From Lachnospiraceae bacterium (GTDB lineage Bacteria > Bacillota > Clostridia > Lachnospirales > Lachnospiraceae): a stretch of 49,792 bases of DNA. Below the pieces are notes generated by a model. That model did not search any database, was not told where the DNA came from, and saw only the letters and a program-made list of their open reading frames with translations. The first letter of the stretch is position 1; every line of letters starts with the position of its first letter. The stretch spans positions 1 to 49,792 of the forward strand of contig JAFUTQ010000003.1 of assembly GCA_017484135.1 (NCBI GenBank), read 5' to 3'. A program made the translations under genes and the position numbers. Shown one piece after another: positions 35,729 through 42,940 of this stretch.

Positions 35729-36697
35729 ATGGAAGAACAACACATAACAATCGAAAATCATAAAGTATCTGAAGATTATAAGGATATGCGTTTGGACAGT
35801 TATCTGGCCGCGATTTATCCGACCCAGTCAAGAAATTTTTGTCAACGTCTGATCAAAGAAGGCTGTGTAAATGTGAACCGGGCGGAGCAATGTAAGTGCA
35901 GTTATCTGGTAAAACCACAGGATTTTGTGCAGGTCATGATACCTCCGGCGATGGAGATTCTGGTTGCACCGGAGAATATTCCTTTGGATATTCTCTATGA
36001 GGACGACGATGTCCTGATCGTGAATAAACCGAAAAATATGGTGGTTCATCCATGCCTCGGACATTGTAATGGTACGCTGGTCAATGCGATCCTGTATCAC
36101 TGTAAGGACAATTTGTCAGGCATCAACGGAAAAATTCGACCGGGAATTGTACATCGCATCGATAAAAACACTACCGGCTCCCTGATTATTTGCAAAAATG
36201 ATTTCAGTCACAATTTCATTGCGGAACAGTTGAAGGTGCATTCGGTAAAACGTCTTTACCGGGGAATTGTATCCGGCGTGGTGCAAGATGATAACGGGAC
36301 GATTGAAGGAGCCATCGGAAGACATCCGATCCAGCGGCAGAAAATGGCAATCAACGAAGAAGAAGGGAAGCCGGCTGTTACCCATTATCGTGTGCTGGAG
36401 CGATTTGATAAGGCTTCCTATATGGAATTTCAATTGGAAACAGGACGAACCCATCAGATTCGTGTACACATGGCAAGCATTGGTCATCCGTTGCTTGGTG
36501 ATACCGTGTATGGGAATGCAAAAAATCCCTATCATTTGCAGGGACAATGTCTTCACGCTTATATCATAGGCTTTGAGCATCCGACGACACATCAGTATAT
36601 GGAGTTCTCCGCGCCGATTCCGGAGTATTTTGAGGCGTTACTGGACAAGCTTCGGAAAACCGGGTCTTTGGATGAAAACCCCACTAACTATTCGTAA
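35729..36697 (+). CDS. rluD: RluA/RluD-family 23S rRNA pseudouridine synthase
   Basis: 322 residues if started at ATG 35729. N-terminal S4 domain (MRLDSYLAAIYPTQSRNFCQ) then the pseudouridine synthase domain with the catalytic Asp motif GIVHRIDKNTTGSLI (HRLDxxTSG type) and the LETGRTHQIRVHMASIGHP segment. No good RBS precedes 35729; the open frame extends upstream to an ATG at 35648 inside lspA, where AGGGAGG directly abuts the start. The start is therefore uncertain. RluD-type is the usual neighbour of lspA. Confidence 0.9.
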   Translation: MEEQHITIENHKVSEDYKDMRLDSYLAAIYPTQSRNFCQRLIKEGCVNVNRAEQCKCSYLVKPQDFVQVMIPPAMEILVAPENIPLDILYEDDDVLIVNKPKNMVVHPCLGHCNGTLVNAILYHCKDNLSGINGKIRPGIVHRIDKNTTGSLIICKNDFSHNFIAEQLKVHSVKRLYRGIVSGVVQDDNGTIEGAIGRHPIQRQKMAINEEEGKPAVTHYRVLERFDKASYMEFQLETGRTHQIRVHMASIGHPLLGDTVYGNAKNPYHLQGQCLHAYIIGFEHPTTHQYMEFSAPIPEYFEALLDKLRKTGSLDENPTNYS

Positions 36698-36720
36698 AAG
36701 CTGACTTTTGCGAATAGTTA
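36685..36720. terminator. Hairpin between convergent rluD and dtd
   Basis: TAACTATTCG-T-AAAAG (36685-36700), loop CTGA, CTTTT-G-CGAATAGTTA (36705-36720): a 16-position stem with one non-Watson-Crick pair. It contains the rluD stop codon. It lacks a strong T run, so termination is inferred. Confidence 0.55.
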
Positions 36721-36787
36721 CATCTGTGTCTACACACTCTCCGAATATGAGCCGATATCCCTTTGGTAACGGATGCCGGCTCAAAAA

Positions 36788-37237
36788 TTATGCCAGATCA
36801 TCAGAATCTAAAAAAATGGTAAAGGGTCCGTCGTTTAACAATTCCACCTGCATATCAGCGCCAAAGGAACCGGTTTCAACGATGGGAATTTGTTTCCGGC
36901 ATTCTGCAATAATATATTCATATAATTCATTGGCCATTACCGGATTTCCGGCATTGGTATACGAGGGACGATTTCCTTTTTTACAATCTGCATACAAGGT
37001 AAATTGCGACACCAACAGCAAGGAACCGTCCACATCCTTAAGTGCCAGGTTACTCTTGCCGTTTTCATCCTCAAAAATGCGCATTTGCACTAATTTGCGA
37101 ATCATTTTGTCTGCAATTTCTTTGGTATCGGATTCTGCCGCACCGATCAGTACAAGAAAGCCTTGTCCGATACGACCGATTACCGTTTCATCCACTGTTA
37201 CGCTGGCATGTTTTACACGTTGTATTACAAATCTCAA
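36788..37237 (-). CDS. dtd: D-aminoacyl-tRNA deacylase
   Basis: 149 residues. Hydrolyses D-amino acids (and mischarged Gly) from tRNA, a chirality proofreading enzyme. The N-terminus [15 protein letters not shown], the [17 protein letters not shown] active-site block and the C-terminal [11 protein letters not shown] fit the family (the usual GPVT motif reads GPFT here). The start is TTG at 37237, with GGAG about 10 nt upstream. Confidence 0.93.
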   Translation of the reverse strand: MRFVIQRVKHASVTVDETVIGRIGQGFLVLIGAAESDTKEIADKMIRKLVQMRIFEDENGKSNLALKDVDGSLLLVSQFTLYADCKKGNRPSYTNAGNPVMANELYEYIIAECRKQIPIVETGSFGADMQVELLNDGPFTIFLDSDDLA

Positions 37238-37314
37238 TTTTCATGGTCTCCATTTTCTTTTTTTTATGTTGTAATCGATCATAGTTTATTACATTATAGA
37301 AGGTTTATCGGACG

Positions 37315-37349
37315 GTGTAAAGGTTTTATTCCTCGCAAAGCCTTTACAC
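37315..37349. promoter_or_regulatory. Inverted repeat overlapping the recombinase promoter
   Basis: GTGTAAAGG (37315-37323) and CCTTTACAC (37341-37349) are perfect 9-bp arms. The right arm covers the -35 box of the promoter below, so the palindrome is placed to act as an operator or as an upstream RNA hairpin for another start. Confidence 0.5.
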
Positions 37350-37392
37350 GTTTTCGGAAAATCCTTATAATATATGTATCTATAATATATGT
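37343..37392 (+). promoter_or_regulatory. Promoter of the tyrosine recombinase with duplicated -10
   Basis: TTTACA (37343-37348), 17 bp, TATAAT (37366-37371). The 12-mer TATAATATATGT occurs at 37366-37377 and again at 37381-37392, so a second -10-like box lies 15 bp downstream. The 203-bp gap 37238-37440 holds these elements and the RBS, no gene. Confidence 0.6.
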
Positions 37393-37440
37393 GTACATAA
37401 TGATTCGAGGGTCAAGTATTCACTTCGGAGGTTGTTCAAT

Positions 37441-38490
37441 TTGAAAGAAAAAGCATATCATGAGGATGTCAATATAAAAAATGAATTAAAGCTTCGGGAA
37501 ATGCAAAAGCAGCTGCCGCGCTTCTGCCGTGAGTTTTTTATCGGAATGAAAGCGACGGTTGCCTCCCGTACACTGCTGGCATACGCGTATGACCTGGGCG
37601 TGTTCTTTGATTTTATCCATGAGACCAATCCCATCTACCACAAAATGGAAATCCCGGATTTCCCGCTGGAATTGCTCGAGCAAATTTCTGCCATGGACAT
37701 TGAGGAATATCTGGACTATCTGAAGGTCTATGAAAAGGACGGTGTGGTTCACACCAATGACGAGCGCGGCCTTTCCCGCAAGCTTGCCAGCCTGCGCAGC
37801 TTCTACAATTATTATTTCCGCAAGGAGCTGATCCAGAAAAACACCGCACAGCTTGTGAATATGCCCAAAAGGCATGCCAAGACCATTACCCGACTGGATG
37901 CGGATGAGGTGGCAATCCTGCTGGATGAAGTGGAAAGCGGAGAAAAGCTGACCGCAAAGCAGCAGAAATTTCACGCCCAGACCAAGACCCGGGATCTGGC
38001 GATTATGACTCTTCTTTTAGGCACCGGAATCCGTGTCTCGGAATGTGTGGGACTGGATCTTACAGATGTGGATTTTAAGAATAACGGAATTAAGGTTCAC
38101 CGCAAAGGCGGCGCAGAGGTCATTGTATACTTTGGAGACGAGGTCAGCACTGCCCTTTTGAATTATCTGGAAGAACGAAATCAGATACAGGCCGCCGAAG
38201 GCAGTACCAATGCGCTCTTTTTGTCCATGCAGAAAAAAAGAATCGGCGTTCGCACCGTCGAAAATCTGGTGAAAAAATATTCGCAGCTGGTAACCACGAT
38301 GAAACACATCACACCGCACAAGCTGCGAAGCACCTACGGCACTGCCCTGTATCGGGAGACCGGCGATATTTATCTGGTGGCGGATGTGCTCGGACACTCC
38401 GATGTCAACACCACCAGACGCCACTATGCCGCTCTGGAGGATGACCGAAGACGGCAGGCCCCCAAATATATTCATTTGCGGGAGGATTAG
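37441..38490 (+). CDS. Tyrosine recombinase (XerC/XerD-like)
   Basis: 349 residues from TTG 37441 (GGAGG 9 nt upstream). N-terminal SAM-like core-binding domain, then the catalytic domain with R198 (in GTGIRVSEC), H293 and R296 (HKLR), H319 (LGHSDVNTTRRHY) and nucleophile Y329, so all catalytic residues are present. No flanking attachment site or integrative element is visible, and the neighbours are housekeeping genes, which favours a chromosome-resolving or other resident recombinase rather than an active integrase. It ends convergently, overlapping the acyltransferase gene by 4 bp. Confidence 0.85.
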   Translation: MKEKAYHEDVNIKNELKLREMQKQLPRFCREFFIGMKATVASRTLLAYAYDLGVFFDFIHETNPIYHKMEIPDFPLELLEQISAMDIEEYLDYLKVYEKDGVVHTNDERGLSRKLASLRSFYNYYFRKELIQKNTAQLVNMPKRHAKTITRLDADEVAILLDEVESGEKLTAKQQKFHAQTKTRDLAIMTLLLGTGIRVSECVGLDLTDVDFKNNGIKVHRKGGAEVIVYFGDEVSTALLNYLEERNQIQAAEGSTNALFLSMQKKRIGVRTVENLVKKYSQLVTTMKHITPHKLRSTYGTALYRETGDIYLVADVLGHSDVNTTRRHYAALEDDRRRQAPKYIHLRED

Positions 38491-39230
38491 CCCCCAAATG
38501 CTTCTCTCCCGCTTCTGCTTAACACCTCATCCAGTTTTTGCTGAATGCGCTCCTTTACCATTGCTGCGATCTCTACGGTTTTCATCCCTTTGTATTCCTC
38601 GTATGGAATTGCCGGAAGGTAATGAACCTGTGTTGTGACAGACCCCCAATTTAAGGCATTGAATACCTTATAGGAATCGATCAATGTGACCGGAACGATA
38701 GGAACCTGTGCTTTCACTGCGGCCTTAAAGCTGCCGGCCTTAAAGTCTCCCAGAACATTCCGGTTTCGATAATCATATCCACCTTCGGGAAACAGGATAA
38801 AACGTTTTCCTTTTTTCATCTCTTCTGCCATTTCATTGATAATTTTTAAGCCATGTCGGACATCATCCTTTAAAAGCCGTTTCCCTTGTACCAGATCCAC
38901 CACCTCGCTGGTAATCATGGTATGTGATTTGGTCGCATCAATGACCAGAGAACAAGGGTTTTTGTGGGTAATCATAATGCCCAGTGCGTCATATTTCCCT
39001 TGATGATTGGGAATCATGACATAACCGCCCTCCTTCGGAAGATTTTCCGTTCCCGTAGCGATGGTACGAATCATTCCGGTATGATTCATGAGAGCGATAC
39101 ATCGTTGCACCAGACGATAACGCTGCTCCTCCGAGTATTTTTGCGGATGATTGGCCTGCTTTCTCATTTTGGTAACCATATAAGGGGCACGAAATAAATT
39201 AAAGATAATGACATATAAAAAACGGAACAT
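38487..39230 (-). CDS. plsC: 1-acyl-sn-glycerol-3-phosphate acyltransferase (PlsC-like)
   Basis: 247 residues from ATG 39230 (GGAGAG 6 nt upstream). Peripheral or single-span membrane acyltransferase making phosphatidic acid. The catalytic NHxxxxD motif is NHQGKYDALG and the glycerophosphate-binding motif is FPEGGYDYRNR; PIVPVTLIDSYKV follows. The N-terminus MFRFLYVIIFNLFRAP is hydrophobic. The exact acyl acceptor is inferred from family membership. Confidence 0.87.
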   Translation of the reverse strand: MFRFLYVIIFNLFRAPYMVTKMRKQANHPQKYSEEQRYRLVQRCIALMNHTGMIRTIATGTENLPKEGGYVMIPNHQGKYDALGIMITHKNPCSLVIDATKSHTMITSEVVDLVQGKRLLKDDVRHGLKIINEMAEEMKKGKRFILFPEGGYDYRNRNVLGDFKAGSFKAAVKAQVPIVPVTLIDSYKVFNALNWGSVTTQVHYLPAIPYEEYKGMKTVEIAAMVKERIQQKLDEVLSRSGREAFGG

Positions 39231-39291
39231 AAAATTCTCTCCTAATGTAAAGCAAAATGAAGCGATGAGCTTTGGTAAAGTTTCTATGTTT

Positions 39292-39319
39292 AGTGTATCA
39301 TATTTCATAAATTACTCAA
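39292..39319 (-). promoter_or_regulatory. Probable promoter of the acyltransferase gene
   Basis: On the minus strand TTGAGT (39319-39314), 16 bp, TACACT (39297-39292) preceded by TGA, giving an extended -10. Confidence 0.5.
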
Positions 39320-39373
39320 CAGAAAATTTTTTACGGGGACAGTTATCATACAAACAGACTTGTCATGATACGC

Positions 39374-39404
39374 AATCGAAGGAAGCATATTGCTCCCTTC
39401 GATT
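39374..39404. terminator. Hairpin downstream of yneA-type gene
   Basis: AATCGAAGG (39374-39382) pairs with CCTTCGATT (39396-39404), with an inner AGCA/TGCT extension. It lies about 70 nt past the LysM gene stop on its strand; no T run on that strand, so it is a weak terminator candidate. Nothing else is seen in the 39320-39470 gap. Confidence 0.4.
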
Positions 39405-39470
39405 TTCTACTACTCTCTCATCTATTCTCTGCCACATAATATCGGGGCGAAAAGATATCTTACTGTTTCA

Positions 39471-39863
39471 CTACTTTAACTCATAGGAATAATATGAGAT
39501 CGTCAGGTAATCACCGGTATGAATCGTCGTATCGGATAAGTGATTCATAGAGATCAGCTCATCCACATAATCGTTCTGACTGATTTCCGAAGCAATGGCA
39601 TATTGCTCGGAAAGACTCCAAAGAGTATCTCCCGGCTGAATCTGAATACTGGTATAGTATTTATAAAGGATCTCATCCTTGCCGGCAGCATTGGATCTGG
39701 AGGATGCGAAAAGGCTGCTTCCAAGCATGACACCGAAGGTCAGCAGAATCGCTGTAAGGAGCAGCCATATATAGCTGCGCTTGAAGTATGCCGGATGTTG
39801 GCATGTATCGGTGCGATGAGTCGTTGCTTTCTTTTTGTAAATGGTATCATAGGTCATGGTCAT
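39471..39863 (-). CDS. yneA: LysM-domain membrane protein, YneA-like SOS cell-division suppressor
   Basis: About 130 residues from ATG 39863 (AAGGAG 4 nt upstream; ATG 39857 two codons on is equally plausible). A membrane helix (YIWLLLTAILLTFGVMLGSS) is followed by a LysM domain (IQPGDTLWSLSEQYAIA). That size and architecture, together with divergence from lexA and LexA boxes over its promoter, match YneA, which blocks septation during the SOS response in Firmicutes. Assignment rests on architecture and context rather than close sequence match. Confidence 0.75.
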   Translation of the reverse strand: MTMTYDTIYKKKATTHRTDTCQHPAYFKRSYIWLLLTAILLTFGVMLGSSLFASSRSNAAGKDEILYKYYTSIQIQPGDTLWSLSEQYAIASEISQNDYVDELISMNHLSDTTIHTGDYLTISYYSYELK

Positions 39864-39886
39864 GCATCTCCTTTTTCTCTGTCGGT

Positions 39887-39949
39887 CGAACATGTGTTGC
39901 GAACATTTGTTTGTAATATGATTATAAATACAGAACATGTGTTTGTCAA
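39887..39949 (-). promoter_or_regulatory. Consensus promoter of yneA-type gene with three LexA boxes
   Basis: Minus-strand TTGACA (39949-39944), exactly 17 bp, TATAAT (39926-39921). LexA-type palindromes of the CGAACN4GTTYG form: AGAACATGTGTTTG (39932-39945) lies in the spacer and overlaps the -35; CGAACATTTGTTTG (39900-39913) and CGAACATGTGTTGC (39887-39900) lie downstream, in the early transcript, sharing one base. Confidence 0.8.
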
Positions 39950-39973
39950 TACCTGAAGAGAAAATTTTTTGTA

Positions 39974-40146
39974 TTTTTGAGCGGCGTGAGGTTGGAGGGA
40001 AAAAGTCATGCCGACAGAGTCGGCATAGACTTCTTTCACGGGAAACCGTTTGGAAAAGCTAGCTTTCCCAAACGGTTTCCTGCGAAAGAAGATCACATCG
40101 TTTCACGATGTGATCTTTTTCCCTCCAACCTCACGCCGCTCAAAAA
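39974..40146. repeat. R1c: cloverleaf-forming intergenic repeat, copy 3
   Basis: The outer stem is a perfect 32-bp inverted repeat (39974-40005 with 40115-40146). Hairpin I GTCATGCCGAC-AGA-GTCGGCATAGAC (40005-40030); central arm 40031-40090 around AAAGCTAGCTTT; hairpin II GATCACATCG-TTTCA-CGATGTGATC (40091-40115). It sits between the yneA and lexA promoters. Confidence 0.92.
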
Positions 40147-40170
40147 TACCACCACAAATATACAAAAAAC

Positions 40171-40222
40171 CGAACAAATTTTCGGTTATCGGTTTACTTT
40201 GCACCCGAACATATGTTACAAT
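40171..40222 (+). promoter_or_regulatory. lexA promoter with overlapping LexA boxes
   Basis: TTTACT (40193-40198), 18 bp, TACAAT (40217-40222) preceded by TGT. The box CGAACATATGTTAC (40206-40219) overlaps the -10, so LexA would block its own transcription. A weaker box, CGAACAAATTTTCG (40171-40184), lies upstream of the -35. Confidence 0.75.
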
Positions 40223-40233
40223 AAAAAAAAAAG

Positions 40234-40260
40234 AAAACGCGTCTATTTTAGCGTTTTTTT
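40234..40260 (+). terminator. Possible attenuator hairpin in the lexA leader
   Basis: AAAACGC (40234-40240) pairs with GCGTTTT (40251-40257), 10-nt loop, ending in a seven-T run at 40254-40260. It is inside the predicted 5' untranslated region, between the promoter and ATG 40280. The stem is short and has only three G-C pairs. Confidence 0.4.
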
Positions 40261-40279
40261 AATGAGGAGGTCCCGACCT

Positions 40280-40894
40280 ATGTCTTATGGAAAAATCAGT
40301 GAGAAGCAACAGGAGATTCTGGAGTACATTAAGAGTGAGATTTTGAGCAAGGGCTATCCCCCTGCAGTGCGGGAAATCTGCGAGGCTGTACATTTGAAAT
40401 CCACCTCATCCGTTCACTCTCATCTGGAAACCTTGGAGAAAAACGGTTATATCCGGAGAGATCCTACCAAGCCCCGGGCGATTGAGATTATTGATGATAA
40501 TTTTAACCTGACCAGACGTGAAGTGGTAAACGTTCCTATGGTGGGATACGTCGCAGCCGGACAGCCGCTGCTGGCGGTTGAAAATATTGAAAGCTATTTT
40601 CCGATTCCGACGGAGTTTATGCCAAACGCCGAGACCTTCATGCTGAGAGTTAAGGGAGAAAGTATGATCAATGCGGGGATTTTTGACGGGGATCATGTAC
40701 TGGTACAAAAACAGCCCAATGCCGCAAACGGTGATGTTGTGGTAGCCCTGGTTGAGGATTCTGCCACCGTGAAGACCTTTTATAAGGAAAACGGTCATTA
40801 TCGGCTACAGCCGGAAAATGATTCCATGGATCCGATTATTGTGCAGGATTGCTCGATTCTCGGAAAAGTTTTTGGCGTTTTCCGTTTTTTTTAG
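40280..40894 (+). CDS. lexA: SOS repressor LexA
   Basis: 204 residues from ATG 40280; GAGGAGG lies 9 nt upstream. Winged-helix N-terminal DNA-binding domain ([20 protein letters not shown]) and C-terminal S24 autoprotease. Cleavage site A93-G94 in YVAAGQP; catalytic S128 (GESM) and K165 (SATVKTFY). RecA filaments trigger self-cleavage. An upstream in-frame extension that reads through repeat R1c is not coding. Confidence 0.97.
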   Translation: MSYGKISEKQQEILEYIKSEILSKGYPPAVREICEAVHLKSTSSVHSHLETLEKNGYIRRDPTKPRAIEIIDDNFNLTRREVVNVPMVGYVAAGQPLLAVENIESYFPIPTEFMPNAETFMLRVKGESMINAGIFDGDHVLVQKQPNAANGDVVVALVEDSATVKTFYKENGHYRLQPENDSMDPIIVQDCSILGKVFGVFRFF

Positions 40895-40934
40895 AACTTA
40901 ATAAGATCGTGATGTGAAATTTGCAGCGTTCGGA

Positions 40935-41288
40935 TTATAAATCGTCCGGATTGATCTCCTTTCCGTCCCGCCATACCTTTTCCAGATCATAGAACAGACG
41001 GTCTTCCTGTGAGAAAATATGGACAATGACATCATTATAATCCATCAGAATCCAGCTGGAGCGATGATTGCCCTCGATCTGCTTTACCGGGTAACCGGCT
41101 TTGTATAACTGCTCTTCTACGCAATCCTGCATCGCCTGAAGCTGGTTCTGATTGCTTCCGCTTGCGATGATAAAATAATCTGCAATGACAGAAAGTTCAC
41201 TGATATCAATGACACAGACATCCTCTGCTTTTTTCTCGGAAAGTGCCTGATATGCGAGCTTTGCCATCTTTTTTGATTCACTGTTCAT
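40935..41288 (-). CDS. rsfS: Ribosomal silencing factor RsfS (Iojap family)
   Basis: 117 residues. Binds ribosomal protein L14 and blocks subunit joining under nutrient limitation. Signature segments DVCVIDISELSVIADYFIIASG and HRSSWILMDYNDVIVHIF are present. GGGAGG precedes the ATG. It is the last gene of the minus-strand obg-yhbY-nadD-yqeK-rsfS string. Convergent with lexA across 40 bp in which no strong terminator is visible. Confidence 0.95.
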   Translation of the reverse strand: MNSESKKMAKLAYQALSEKKAEDVCVIDISELSVIADYFIIASGSNQNQLQAMQDCVEEQLYKAGYPVKQIEGNHRSSWILMDYNDVIVHIFSQEDRLFYDLEKVWRDGKEINPDDL

Positions 41289-41305
41289 CGAAATTTCCTC
41301 CCTTT

Positions 41306-41896
41306 TTATCTGTATTCTTTTCCTAAATAAAAGTCGTATGTTTGCCTTGTCATAGGATCAATGTATTCCTGATGTTTATTTTTCCCAAGATAATTTATGG
41401 TATCCGTCAGAATCATGCAGAGAGCCTCGTCCAGATTATGAAATGCCGTTCGCCGGATTTCTTCCAGATGCTCGGCCTTATTCCTTGTAGGTTCAATATA
41501 ATCTGCGATGTACAAGACCTTATCTAACAGGCTCATGTCCGGCTGACCGGTGGTATGAACGGCAATTGCATGCAGAACCGCTTCATCCTTGATCCCATAG
41601 TGTTTTTTTGCAAGGTATGCGCCCAATTTGGCATGAAGCAGACTGGGATTCGCCCGTTCGCAGTCGTTGATTTCAATGTTGTACTGCCCGCATAGCTCCA
41701 GTTTCGTACTATTTGGCATGCATTTCGCACAATCATGCAGCAACCCTGCCAGCTTTGCCTGCTCCAAATCAGCACCGTGCGCCATGGCCAGACACTGTGC
41801 GGTATACATGACCCCCAGCGTGTGCTCATACCGTTACTTATCCATTTCTTTTTTTACTTCTTTTTTCAGTCTGTGAAAATCTGTCGGATCCTTCAT
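41306..41896 (-). pseudogene. yqeK: yqeK (HD-domain Ap4A hydrolase family), interrupted by an in-frame stop
   Basis: From ATG 41896 (GAGGG 8 nt upstream) the frame reads MKDPTDFHRLKKEVKKEMDK, then TAA at 41834-41836, and continues in the same frame as RYEHTLGVMYTAQCLAMAHG and LLHDCAKCMP to a stop at 41306. Intact YqeK has RYEHTLGV, whose His is the first HD-domain metal ligand, directly linked to the N-terminal helix. A restart at ATG 41809 would give 167 residues lacking that histidine, with only a crowded GGGGG upstream. The family hydrolyses Ap4A symmetrically. No other frame lesion is seen, so the change is a single nonsense codon or a sequence error. Confidence 0.8.
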
Positions 41897-41919
41897 CTTT
41901 CATTCCCTCATGGTTTTTC

Positions 41920-42576
41920 TTATAAGAGCTTTTCTGCCAGAGAACCGTTGGAAACTATGAACTCCTTGTAGAGATTTCTGCGATCAATATATTCCTCTAC
42001 ATCCTTAGGCACCAGATACCGGATGGTACGGTTTTCAAAAACCCGCTGTCGGATATTGCGGGATGATATGGACATATTCAGCGTATCTATGGGCAAGATG
42101 GTCGCACCATATTTTTCTTCAATCCGGTTGATTTTGTTTCTGAGAAATCCCTCATTATAATCATCTCTTCCGGCAACCAGAAGCGTTGCTATGGAACATA
42201 TGATCTCCGGATGATACCATTCGTCAAAATAATCCAAAGAATCACCGCCCATAATAAAATACAGTTCCCAATCCGGATACCTTTTCTTTAATTTCTGCAG
42301 CGTAAGATAGGTGTAGCTTGTACCGGAAGCGTTAATTTCCATGGCAGACATATAAAAATTCGGGTTATCGCGGACCGAAAGACGCAGCATTTCCAGTCTG
42401 TGTGCAGACTGTTCGATATAACGATCGTCTTTATGCGGGGAACGTCCTGTTGGAATAAATAAAACCTGATCCAAATGATATTGCTCCAACGCATTTTCCG
42501 CAATCATCAGATGTCCTACATGGATCGGGTCAAAGGTGCCACCCATGATTCCGATTCGTGTTTTCTCATTTTTCAT
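41920..42576 (-). CDS. nadD: Nicotinate-nucleotide adenylyltransferase
   Basis: 218 residues from ATG 42576 (GAGGTG 6 nt upstream). Transfers AMP from ATP to nicotinate mononucleotide in NAD synthesis. Nucleotidyltransferase motifs GIMGGTFDPIHVGHL (HxGH) and the C-terminal ISSRNIRQRV (SSTxIR type) are intact; FIPTGRSPHK is also typical. Lies between yhbY and yqeK, the standard order. Confidence 0.96.
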   Translation of the reverse strand: MKNEKTRIGIMGGTFDPIHVGHLMIAENALEQYHLDQVLFIPTGRSPHKDDRYIEQSAHRLEMLRLSVRDNPNFYMSAMEINASGTSYTYLTLQKLKKRYPDWELYFIMGGDSLDYFDEWYHPEIICSIATLLVAGRDDYNEGFLRNKINRIEEKYGATILPIDTLNMSISSRNIRQRVFENRTIRYLVPKDVEEYIDRRNLYKEFIVSNGSLAEKLL

Positions 42577-42629
42577 TTCAAACACCTCATATTTTCGTTG
42601 CTGTTCGCTCTGTGATCGGTAATGATAAT

Positions 42630-42914
42630 TTAAATTTCAATTTTGGGGTTTTTCTTCGATTTTTTGTACAGGGTAATTTTCTTCCCGATTACGGAAACGA
42701 TTTGGGACTGGGTGCGTTCCGCCAGAACACCTGCAAGCTCCTTTGGCTCATCCTGACAATTCTTCAGAACCGAAATCTTGATCAATTCCCGCTTCTCCAA
42801 AGCTTTGTCGATTGCTTCAATATTTTCCGGTGTCAGACTCGCTTTTCCGATCTGAAAAATAGGCTCTAACGGATTGGCCAGTCCTTTTAAATATGCGCGC
42901 TGTTTACTTGTCAT
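42630..42914 (-). CDS. yhbY: CRM-domain ribosome assembly protein YhbY
   Basis: 94 residues from ATG 42914 (AAGGAG 8 nt upstream). Single CRM RNA-binding domain associated with the pre-50S subunit. MTSKQRAYLKGLANPLEPIF, then FQIGKASLTPE and LAERTQSQIVSVIGKKITLY match the family, including the GxxG-type IGK loop. Follows obg. Confidence 0.94.
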   Translation of the reverse strand: MTSKQRAYLKGLANPLEPIFQIGKASLTPENIEAIDKALEKRELIKISVLKNCQDEPKELAGVLAERTQSQIVSVIGKKITLYKKSKKNPKIEI

Positions 42915-42940
42915 TCCCGTTACTCCTTGATGTGAACACA

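Noticed and set aside
37441-38490. Prophage or integrative element integrase
   Set aside because: No attachment repeats, no phage or conjugation genes; all neighbours are core genes.
2959-40146. R1 as a simple rho-independent terminator
   Set aside because: No T run follows the outer stems and the structure is branched with several long arms; termination could still be a side effect.
39977-40279. In-frame N-terminal extension of lexA
   Set aside because: It reads through repeat R1c and the lexA promoter; GAGGAGG and LexA N-terminal homology fix the start at 40280.
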